DNA of 22,102 nt from Gammaproteobacteria bacterium (lineage in GTDB: Bacteria; Pseudomonadota; Gammaproteobacteria; DRLM01). The notes below the pieces were generated by a model. The model worked only from the letters and a program-made list of their open reading frames with translations, made no database searches and had not been told where the DNA came from. This document shows, piece by piece, positions 15,738 to 22,102 of this stretch. The position numbers and the translations under genes were made by a program. Each line of letters starts with the position of its first letter. Position 1 is the first letter of the stretch. The stretch spans positions 1 to 22,102 of the forward strand of contig WFXX01000027.1 in NCBI GenBank assembly GCA_015490395.1, written 5' to 3'.

Positions 15738-18173
15738 ATGAGACGTCTGGTGCTGGTGGGCAACGGCATGGCCGGCATGCGCACCCTGGAGGAGCTGCTC
15801 AAGCTGGCCCCGGAGGCCTATGCGATCACGGTCTTCGGCGCCGAGCCCCACGGCAACTACAACCGCATCCTCCTCTCCCCGGTCCTGGCCGGCGAGAAGA
15901 CCCTGGAGGAGATCATCCTGCACCCGCGCACCTGGTACGAGGAGCGGGGCATCACGCTGCACGCCGGCAAGCGGGTGGTGACCATCGACCGGGCGCGGCG
16001 GGTGGTGCGGGCCGAGGACGGCACCGAGGCCCCCTACGACCGCCTCCTCCTGGCCACCGGCTCCCGCCCGGTGGTGCTGCCGGTGCCCGGCCACGACCTG
16101 GAGGGCGTGGTCACCTTCCGGGACATCGCCGACGTCGAGCGCATGCTGGAGGCCTGCGCCCGCGGCGGCCGGGCGGTGGTCATCGGCGGCGGGCTGCTGG
16201 GCCTGGAGGCGGCCCACGGCCTGCACAGGCGGGGCATGAACGTGACCGTGGTGCACCTCATGGAGCACCTGATGGAGCGCCAGCTGGACGCCCCCGCGGC
16301 CGCCCTGCTGCGCCGGACCCTGGAGGAGCGGGGTCTGCGCTTCGTCATGCCCGCCCGCACCGAGGCCCTGCTGGGCTCGGGCCGGGTGGAGGCGGTGCGC
16401 CTGGCCGACGGCCGGGAGCTGGAGGCGGACCTGGTGGTGATGGCGGTGGGGATCCGCCCCGAGACCGAGCTGGCCCGCGCTGCCGGGTTGCACTGTGAGC
16501 GGGGGATCGTGGTGGACGACACCCTGCAGACCTACGACCCGCGCATCTATGCCGTGGGCGAGTGCGTGCAGCACCGGGGCCGCACCTACGGGCTGGTGGC
16601 CCCCCTCTTCGAGCAGGCCAAGGTCTGCGCCAACCACCTGGCCGGCCTGGGCTGGGCCCGCTACACCGGCTCCCAGACCGCCACCCAGCTCAAGGTGAGC
16701 GGCGTGGAGCTCTTCTCGGCCGGCGACTTCCAGGGGGGCGAGGGCTGCGAGGCCATCGTCTTCCAGGACCCCGGCCGGGGTGTCTACAAGAAGCTGGTGC
16801 TGCGGGACGACCGCTTGGTGGGGGCCGTGCTCTATGGCGAGACCCTGGACGGGAGCTGGTACTTCGATCTCATCCGCGATGGCACCCCCGTGGGCGACCT
16901 GCGCGAGCACCTGATCTTCGGCCAGACCCACCTAGGCGATGCCGGGCGCGGCGGCGGGGACCGGGTGGCCGCGCTGCCGGACGAGGCCGAGATCTGCGGC
17001 TGCAACGGGGTGTGCAAGGGGGCCATCGTGCGGGCCATCACCGAGCACAAGCTCTTCACCCTGGAGGAGGTGCGGGCCCATACCAAGGCCTCGGCCTCCT
17101 GCGGCTCCTGCACCGGGCTGGTGGAGCAGATCCTGGCCCACACCGTGGGCGAGGGCTATGCCCCTTCGCCTAAGGAGAAGCCTCTGTGCCCGTGCACCGA
17201 GTACACGCATGAGCAGGTGCGCCAGGCCATCCGCGAGGCCCGGCTGACCAGCGTGCGTGCGGTGATGGACTATCTGGAGTGGGGTTCCCCGGACGGCTGC
17301 CCTACCTGCCGCCCGGCTCTCAACTACTACGTGTTGGCCGCCTGGCCCGGGGAGGCCGAGGACGATCCCCGCTCGCGTCTGGTCAACGAGCGGCTGCACG
17401 CCAATATCCAGAAGGACGGCACCTACTCGGTGGTGCCCCGCATCTGGGGCGGCGTGACCACGCCCCGGGAGCTGCGGGCCCTGGCCGAGGTGGCCGAGCG
17501 CTTCCAGATCCCGACGGTGAAGATCACCGGCGGGCAGCGCATCGACCTGCTGGGGGTGCCTCGGGAACGGCTGCCCGACGTCTGGGCGGCGCTCCACGAG
17601 GCCGGTTTCGTCTCCGGGCACGCCTACGGCAAGGCGGTGCGCACCGTGAAGACCTGCGTGGGCTCGGAGTGGTGCCGCTTCGGCACCCAGGACTCCACGG
17701 GCCTCGGCATCCGGATGGAGCGGCTCTGCTGGGGGGCCTGGACCCCGGCCAAGGTGAAGATGGCCGTCTCCGGCTGCCCCCGCAACTGCGCCGAGGCCAC
17801 CATCAAGGACCTGGGGGTGGTGTGCGTGGACTCCGGCTACGAGATCCACGTCGGAGGCAACGGGGGCGTGAAGGTCCGAGCCACCGAGCTGCTGTGCAAG
17901 GTGGCCACCGAGGAGGAGGTATTGGAGTACACGGCCGCCTTCCTCCAGCTCTACCGGGAGGAGGGGCGCTACGGGGAGCGCACCGCGCCCTGGATCGAGC
18001 GCGTGGGGCTGAGCTACGTCAAGGCGCGCATCGTGGAGGATGCTGAGGGAAGGCGGGCCCTTTACCAGCGCTTCCTGGAGGCCCAGCGTCATGCCCAACG
18101 CGACCCCTGGGCCGAGCGGGTGCGCGAGCGCCAGCGGCGGCCGGAGTTCCAGACCCTGAGGGCCACGGCATGA
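15738..18173 (+). CDS. nirB: Nitrite reductase (NAD(P)H), large siroheme subunit
   Basis: An 811-residue cytoplasmic enzyme that reduces nitrite to ammonium with NAD(P)H. The N-terminal FAD/NAD(P)H reductase part begins LVLVGNGMAGMRTLEELL, with a second dinucleotide motif VIGGGLLGLEAA and FAD-closing YAVGEC. A BFD-like [2Fe-2S] module has C420-x-C422 and C455-x2-C458; a second Cys set (C484-x-C486, C521-x2-C524) follows. The C-terminal nitrite/sulfite reductase part carries the siroheme-[4Fe-4S] ligands C640-x5-C646 and C680-x3-C684 (SGCPRNCAEA). ATG 15738 is chosen because GGAGG lies 9 nt upstream and the Rossmann strand starts at once; the frame is open to 15615 without protein-like sequence. 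It overlaps nirD by 4 nt. Its promoter looks sigma-54 dependent, pointing to assimilation rather than respiration. Confidence 0.95.
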   Translation: MRRLVLVGNGMAGMRTLEELLKLAPEAYAITVFGAEPHGNYNRILLSPVLAGEKTLEEIILHPRTWYEERGITLHAGKRVVTIDRARRVVRAEDGTEAPYDRLLLATGSRPVVLPVPGHDLEGVVTFRDIADVERMLEACARGGRAVVIGGGLLGLEAAHGLHRRGMNVTVVHLMEHLMERQLDAPAAALLRRTLEERGLRFVMPARTEALLGSGRVEAVRLADGRELEADLVVMAVGIRPETELARAAGLHCERGIVVDDTLQTYDPRIYAVGECVQHRGRTYGLVAPLFEQAKVCANHLAGLGWARYTGSQTATQLKVSGVELFSAGDFQGGEGCEAIVFQDPGRGVYKKLVLRDDRLVGAVLYGETLDGSWYFDLIRDGTPVGDLREHLIFGQTHLGDAGRGGGDRVAALPDEAEICGCNGVCKGAIVRAITEHKLFTLEEVRAHTKASASCGSCTGLVEQILAHTVGEGYAPSPKEKPLCPCTEYTHEQVRQAIREARLTSVRAVMDYLEWGSPDGCPTCRPALNYYVLAAWPGEAEDDPRSRLVNERLHANIQKDGTYSVVPRIWGGVTTPRELRALAEVAERFQIPTVKITGGQRIDLLGVPRERLPDVWAALHEAGFVSGHAYGKAVRTVKTCVGSEWCRFGTQDSTGLGIRMERLCWGAWTPAKVKMAVSGCPRNCAEATIKDLGVVCVDSGYEIHVGGNGGVKVRATELLCKVATEEEVLEYTAAFLQLYREEGRYGERTAPWIERVGLSYVKARIVEDAEGRRALYQRFLEAQRHAQRDPWAERVRERQRRPEFQTLRATA

Positions 18174-18514
18174 GCGCGCAGCCGGAGCGCAGTCTGCGCT
18201 GGGTGGAGGCTTGCCTCCTGGGGGACGTGCCCCGGCAGGGGGCCCGGGTGCTGGAGACATCCCTGGGTCCGGTAGCCCTGTTCCGCACCGCCGACGACGA
18301 GCTCTACGCCCTCCTGGACCGCTGCCCCCACCGGGGCGGGCCCCTCTCCCAGGGGCTGGTCTATGGCCGGCGGGTGGCCTGTCCCTTGCACGGCTGGTCC
18401 ATCGAGCTGGCCGATGGCCAGGCGGTGCCCCCCGACGAGGGCTGCGTGCGCACCTTCCCCGTGCGGGTGGAAGGGGATCGGGTCCTGGTGGGCCTGCCCG
18501 GCGGGGAAGGCTGA
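18170..18514 (+). CDS. nirD: Nitrite reductase small subunit, Rieske type
   Basis: A 114-residue Rieske-fold partner of NirB. It contains an intact [2Fe-2S] ligand set: CPHRGG (C52, H54) and CPLHGW (C71, H74), followed by FPVRVEGDRVLV. As I recall, E. coli NirD lacks these ligands, so this protein belongs to the cluster-binding NirD/NasE-like group and may pass electrons to the siroheme site. The ATG overlaps the nirB stop (ATGA). It ends 19 nt before the stop codon of the convergent malic enzyme gene. Confidence 0.9.
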   Translation: MSAQPERSLRWVEACLLGDVPRQGARVLETSLGPVALFRTADDELYALLDRCPHRGGPLSQGLVYGRRVACPLHGWSIELADGQAVPPDEGCVRTFPVRVEGDRVLVGLPGGEG

Positions 18515-18533
18515 CCGCCCCGGCGCCGCCGGC

Positions 18534-19790
18534 TCAGCCCGCAGGCAGTGGGGGATAGTGCGTCGGATAGGGCAGGCGGGCCACCCCGGAGGCCACCGCC
18601 GCCCGGGCCACCGCGGGTGCCACCCAGGCCTTGAGCCGGGGGTCCAAGGGCTTGGGCAGGATGTATTCCGGGCCGAAGGCCAGGGCCTCCAGGCCGTAGG
18701 CGGCGAGCACCTCCCTGGGCACCGGCTCCCGGGCCAGGGCCGCCAAGGCCCGCACCGCCGCCACCAGCATGGCCCGGTTCACCGCCCGGGCGCGCACGTC
18801 CAGGGCGCCGCGGAAGATAAAAGGAAAGCCCAGGACGTTGTTCACCTGGTTGGGATAGTCGGAGCGCCCCGTGGCCAGCACCAGGTCCGAGCGCACCTGC
18901 CAGGCCACCTCGGGGCGGATCTCGGGGTCGGGGTTGGACAAGGCGAAGACCACCGGTCGGGGGGCCATGCCTGCCAGCATCTCCGGGGTGAGCAGGCCCG
19001 GGCGGGCCAGCCCCAGGAACACATCCGCCCCCCGCACCGCCTCGGCCAGGGTGCGCAGGGGAGTGTCCAAGGCGAACTCCCGCTTGTGCACGTTGAGGTC
19101 CTCGCGGCCGGCGTGCACCACCCCCCGGCTGTCCACCAGCACCAGGTGCTCCTTGGGCGCCCCCAGGGCCAGGAGCAGGCGCAGCGTGGCGATGCCCGCC
19201 GCCCCGGCCCCGGCGCAGACGATGCGCACCTCCTCCAGGCGCTTGCCCTGTAGCTCCAGCGCGTTGAGGAGGCCGGCGGAGGCGATGACCGCGGTGCCAT
19301 GCTGGTCGTCGTGGAAGACGGGGATGTCCAGCCGGCGGCTCAGCTCCTCCTCCACCAGGAAGCAATGGGGGGCGGCGATGTCCTCCAGGTTGATGCCGCC
19401 GAAGGTAGGGGCGATGGCCGCCACGGTCTCGATGAAGGCCTCGGGGCTCGCCGCCTGCACCTCGATGTCGAAGCAGTCGATGCCGGCGAAGCGCTTGAAG
19501 AGCACCGCCTTGCCCTCCATCACCGGCTTGGCCGCCAGGGGCCCCGTGTTCCCCAGGCCCAGCACGGCGCTGCCATCGGTGACCACTGCCACCAGGTTGC
19601 CCTTGGCCGTGTAACGGTAGACGGCCTCTGGGTCCGTGGCGATGGCCCGCACCGGCTCGGCCACCCCGGGGGTGTAGGCCAGGGCCAGCTCCTCCTGGGT
19701 GGCGCAGGGCTTGGTGACCGCCAGGGCCACCTTCCCCGGCTCGGGCAGGGCGTGATAGTCCAGGGCCGCGGCCCGGCGCTCCTCGGTCAC
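18534..19790 (-). CDS. Malic enzyme, short form without phosphotransacetylase domain
   Basis: A 418-residue cytoplasmic enzyme oxidatively decarboxylating malate to pyruvate. Landmarks are [71 protein letters not shown], the dinucleotide motif [10 protein letters not shown] and [11 protein letters not shown]. coli MaeB (about 760 residues) has a C-terminal phosphotransacetylase domain; this one stops after the malic domains, like the roughly 420-residue Pseudomonas form. The GTG at 19790 is preferred: AAGGAGGAG lies 8 nt upstream and [20 protein letters not shown] matches the family start. An ATG at 19835 would add 15 residues but has no ribosome site. It follows the M48 protease gene closely, and coenzyme preference is not clear. 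Confidence 0.92.
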   Translation of the reverse strand: MTEERRAAALDYHALPEPGKVALAVTKPCATQEELALAYTPGVAEPVRAIATDPEAVYRYTAKGNLVAVVTDGSAVLGLGNTGPLAAKPVMEGKAVLFKRFAGIDCFDIEVQAASPEAFIETVAAIAPTFGGINLEDIAAPHCFLVEEELSRRLDIPVFHDDQHGTAVIASAGLLNALELQGKRLEEVRIVCAGAGAAGIATLRLLLALGAPKEHLVLVDSRGVVHAGREDLNVHKREFALDTPLRTLAEAVRGADVFLGLARPGLLTPEMLAGMAPRPVVFALSNPDPEIRPEVAWQVRSDLVLATGRSDYPNQVNNVLGFPFIFRGALDVRARAVNRAMLVAAVRALAALAREPVPREVLAAYGLEALAFGPEYILPKPLDPRLKAWVAPAVARAAVASGVARLPYPTHYPPLPAG

Positions 19791-19836
19791 CGGCTCAGCT
19801 CCTCCTTGTTTCGAGGGTGCGGAAAAAGAGCGCATT

Positions 19837-21330
19837 CTAGCGCACCAGCTTCAGGAGCTGGCCGGGGGTCGGCTCGCCGTCGGGGTAGAGGCCGTTGAGC
19901 AGGCGCAGCCGCTCAGTGGCGTGCCGCCCCAGGGGCGAGCCCGCTGCGAGGTCGGCAAAGCGTTCTCCCGCTCGGGCCCGATGCAGCCGGATACGCAGGG
20001 GCTGGGCCAGGGCCCGCTCCTCGGGGGCGAGGGCGTGGAGGCTGCGGGCAGCGGCCTCGAAGAGGGCGTCCCGAGACCGGGGATCCAGGCCCCGGCGCAC
20101 GGCGCCCAGGAAGATATAGGCGCGCTCGCCCAGGTAGACCACGCCCACCCAGGCCGGCCGCCGGCCGAAGGGGGTCTCGGTCCAAGCCACGGCCGCGTGC
20201 CCGGCCCGGGCCCCCGCCCCCAGGCCCTCCAGGGCCCGCTCCCGCTCCAGCCGCCTCAGGCCTAGGCGCTCGCGCAGGAAGGCCCGGGGGGGGATCCGCC
20301 GGTTGAGGTCCTCCACCCGCAGCTGCAGCACGGCCGAGCCGTCCGGGGCGCGGGCCAGCACCGCCTCGGGGTGGTTCTCCAGGCGCCAGCCCTCGGGGAA
20401 GCGCACCGCGAAGCCCAGGGGCCCGTGGTAGAAGCGGCTCCCGCGCCGGATGCCGCTCCGGTAGCCGTCGCCGTAGGCCAGCCCCTCCAGGCGCCTCAGG
20501 AAGGCCTCCCGGTCCACCGGTCGGGCCTCGGCCGCCCGTAGGCCCTCGGCGGCGCGCACCACCTCCTGCAGCCTGCGGTCGTTGTCGGGGTGGGTGGCGA
20601 AGAGGCCGTGGTAGCCCCGGGCCTCACGCCCCTCCTCGTCGGCCACGCGCCTCTCGAAGTCCTCCTGATCCTTGAGCAGGCCGATGACCCGGAGCATGGC
20701 GCGGGGATCGTAGCCGGCCCGGGCCAGGTACTCGGCCCCCAGCCGGTCCGCCTCCAGCTCCATCTCCCGGCCATAGCCCCGCAGCCAGACGGTGCCGAGG
20801 ACGTTGAACAGGTCCTGAGCGACTTGGGCGCGCAGCTCCGGCAGGAACAGTGAGCCCACCCCGTAGAGGAGCTGGGCCGCCTTGGCCGCGCTCATCTGGC
20901 GCACCGCGTGGCGAGCGGTGACGTGGCCGATCTCGTGCCCCAGCACCCCGGCCAGCTCGGCCTCGTCGTTGAGGTAGGCCAGCAGCCCCCGGGTGACGAA
21001 GACGTAGCCGCCGGGAAGGGCGAAGGCGTTGACCACGGGGCTGTCCAGGACGGTGAAGTGGTAGACCAGGCCGGGGCGGTGGGAGCGCTCGGCCAGGCGC
21101 CGGCCCACCTCCCGGACATAGGCCTGGAGGGCCGGGTTCTCGTAGGCTCCCCCGTAACGGCGGGCGATCTCCGGGGCGGCCTCGCGGCCCAGGCGGATCT
21201 CCTGGGCCTCGGTCATCAGGGCCAGCTGGGGGCGGCCCGTCACCGGGTTGGTGGCGCAGCCGGGGAGGGCCGCCGCCCCGGCCGCCAGGGCCGTGGCCAG
21301 CAGGGCCGCTTGGGTCCGGCGCCGGCTCAT
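19837..21330 (-). CDS. M48-family zinc metalloprotease lipoprotein with LysM-like C-terminus
   Basis: A 497-residue envelope protease, likely involved in turnover of misfolded periplasmic or outer-membrane proteins. The signal peptide ends LPGC (C25; Pro at -2 is unusual), followed by [19 protein letters not shown], typical of LoiP/BepA-like M48 lipoproteins. The metal site is HEIGH (132-136) with third ligand E191 in [21 protein letters not shown] (239-254) is another family segment. Where BepA has TPR repeats, this one has a beta-rich region (about 285-440). The last 55 residues resemble a LysM-like module ([13 protein letters not shown] to [20 protein letters not shown]). The ATG at 21330 has GGAGG 9 nt upstream and overlaps the nuclease stop (ATGA). 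The frame is open to 21681 only as a shadow of the nuclease gene. Confidence 0.88.
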   Translation of the reverse strand: MSRRRTQAALLATALAAGAAALPGCATNPVTGRPQLALMTEAQEIRLGREAAPEIARRYGGAYENPALQAYVREVGRRLAERSHRPGLVYHFTVLDSPVVNAFALPGGYVFVTRGLLAYLNDEAELAGVLGHEIGHVTARHAVRQMSAAKAAQLLYGVGSLFLPELRAQVAQDLFNVLGTVWLRGYGREMELEADRLGAEYLARAGYDPRAMLRVIGLLKDQEDFERRVADEEGREARGYHGLFATHPDNDRRLQEVVRAAEGLRAAEARPVDREAFLRRLEGLAYGDGYRSGIRRGSRFYHGPLGFAVRFPEGWRLENHPEAVLARAPDGSAVLQLRVEDLNRRIPPRAFLRERLGLRRLERERALEGLGAGARAGHAAVAWTETPFGRRPAWVGVVYLGERAYIFLGAVRRGLDPRSRDALFEAAARSLHALAPEERALAQPLRIRLHRARAGERFADLAAGSPLGRHATERLRLLNGLYPDGEPTPGQLLKLVR

Positions 21331-22102
21331 CCCCCGTCCCCTCCCGGCAGGCGCAGCATGGCCGGATGGCGCAGGCGCATCGTGGGCGCCCCCCGGTGAG
21401 GGCGCAGCCAGCCGCGCAGCTCCACCGTCCGACCCAAGGCCCCCTGGAGGTCCAGGTCCCGGAAGCGGGGCAGATCCTGCCGGGCGATGCGCGCCCGCAC
21501 CCGCCCCTCTTCCAGCTCCAGCCACAGCGAGCGCCGGGTGCGGCGTAGCCCCGTCAGGCGTCCCCGTACCACCCGGAAGCCCCGGATGCTGGGATCCAGG
21601 CGGGCGGCGGGCACCGGGAGCCAGTCTGCCCACACCCCCCGACGGGCCAGGCGGGCCTCCGCCTCCGCCCGGAAGTAGCAATCCCGCTGCCAGCTGTTGG
21701 GCGGCACCACGATGGCCACCGCCAGGCCCTCCCGCAGGAGGAGGGCTTGGACGCTGCGCCCGTCAATATAAAGATGGGCCAGCAGCCGCCCGTAGCGGTC
21801 CTCCTGTTCTTGGCCGAGGCGCAACCCCACCCGGGCACCCGGGGGCAACAGCCGGCGCAGGCGCTCCCGGGCCTCGGGGCCGTAGGGCTCCGCCGGGCGA
21901 CCGTCCCGGGCCACCTCCGGGGCATTGATGCCGGCCAGGCGCACCACGCGCCCGTCCTCCAGGCGCAGGGTGTCGCCGTCGTGGACCCGGGCCATCCGGG
22001 CCTCCAGGTCCAGGCGGTCCGGGGGGCAGCGCGCCGGGGCGGCGGCCCCGGCGGGGATGGCCGGGGCCAGGAGGAGGAGCCCCAACGCAAGCAGGGCGCC
22101 CC
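21327..22102 (-). CDS. Thermonuclease (SNase)-like secreted nuclease, 5'-truncated
   Basis: The gene enters the window at the right edge with the hydrophobic core of a signal peptide (ALLALGLLLLAPAIPAGAAA). The TTG at 22085 is therefore a leucine codon, not the start. The SNase/OB-fold domain shows VHDGDTLRL, VRLAGINAPEV (catalytic Arg and Glu; the usual metal-site Asp of GIDAPE is Asn here), DRYGRLLAHLYIDGRS with the second catalytic Arg, and FRAEAEARLARRGVW. A further domain of about 80 residues after the SNase fold (RGRLTGLRRTRRSLWLELEEGRVRAR onward) looks like a second beta-barrel and may bind substrate. It probably cleaves nucleic acids in the periplasm or outside. Its stop overlaps the start of the M48 protease gene by 4 nt. 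I recall a related nuclease gene near maeB and ponA in Pseudomonas. Confidence 0.85.
   Translation of the reverse strand, partial: GALLALGLLLLAPAIPAGAAAPARCPPDRLDLEARMARVHDGDTLRLEDGRVVRLAGINAPEVARDGRPAEPYGPEARERLRRLLPPGARVGLRLGQEQEDRYGRLLAHLYIDGRSVQALLLREGLAVAIVVPPNSWQRDCYFRAEAEARLARRGVWADWLPVPAARLDPSIRGFRVVRGRLTGLRRTRRSLWLELEEGRVRARIARQDLPRFRDLDLQGALGRTVELRGWLRPHRGAPTMRLRHPAMLRLPGGDGG

Noticed and set aside
14967..16931. Minus-strand frame of 654 codons across mdh and nirB
   Set aside because: It crosses two well-supported genes and the divergent promoter region and has low-complexity content; a GC-driven open frame.
18520..18532. CCGGC/GCCGG hairpin between nirD and malic enzyme as a two-way terminator
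   Set aside because: Only 5 bp with a 3-base loop and no T run on either strand; such stems are expected by chance in DNA this GC-rich.
22083..22085. TTG as the start of the nuclease
   Set aside because: In-frame codons upstream continue the hydrophobic signal core (Ala-Leu-Leu-Ala) and no ribosome site is visible; the gene is cut by the window.

Overview
This window comes from a very GC-rich bacterium, almost certainly a gammaproteobacterium. The evidence is the linked order mrcA (divergent) / pilM-N-O-P-Q / aroK, plus a short malic enzyme and a thermonuclease-like gene on the mrcA side, which recalls the ponA region of Pseudomonas. The genus cannot be fixed from sequence alone; a Chromatiales-like lineage is a guess. 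I support 19 protein genes, two of them cut by the window ends, and see no RNA gene, CRISPR array or complete mobile element.

Layout. (1) 1-1124, plus strand: the 3' part of an NmrA-type NAD(P)-binding protein, then a 45-residue single-pass membrane protein. (2) 1156-9920, minus strand: one compact unit, pilM-pilN-pilO-pilP-pilQ, then a calcium-loop/Ig-like lipoprotein, aroK and gor. All junctions are short or overlapping, so a single promoter just upstream of pilM (9978-10006) could serve all eight genes. (3) 10091-13192, plus strand: mrcA (PBP1A) and a nucleotidyltransferase-like protein of unknown role, with an extended -10 promoter back to back with that of pilM. (4) 13182-15496, minus strand: mdh and gltA, overlapping by 4 nt. 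(5) 15738-18514, plus strand: nirB-nirD, siroheme nitrite reductase. (6) 18534-22102, minus strand: thermonuclease-like gene, M48 lipoprotein protease and malic enzyme.

How the parts work together. pilMNOP build the inner-membrane and periplasmic alignment complex of the type IV pilus and pilQ the outer-membrane secretin; the inserted lipoprotein is the least explained member of that unit. Citrate synthase, malate dehydrogenase and malic enzyme act on oxaloacetate/malate, and NirBD makes ammonium for assimilation.

Most notable signals. The 241-bp region between mdh and nirB has a near-perfect sigma-54 promoter (15682-15698). Upstream of it are two NtrC-like dyads with centres 32 bp apart (15572-15586 and 15604-15618), and facing the other way a sigma-70 candidate for mdh-gltA. 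The Ig-like/calcium-loop lipoprotein sits between pilQ and aroK and overlaps the aroK start by one base. Two dehydrogenases carry coenzyme-site residues opposite to the usual family preference: glutathione reductase lacks the two classic NADPH arginines, and malate dehydrogenase has Gly-Arg where NAD enzymes have Asp. These are sequence-based hypotheses; no database search was possible.
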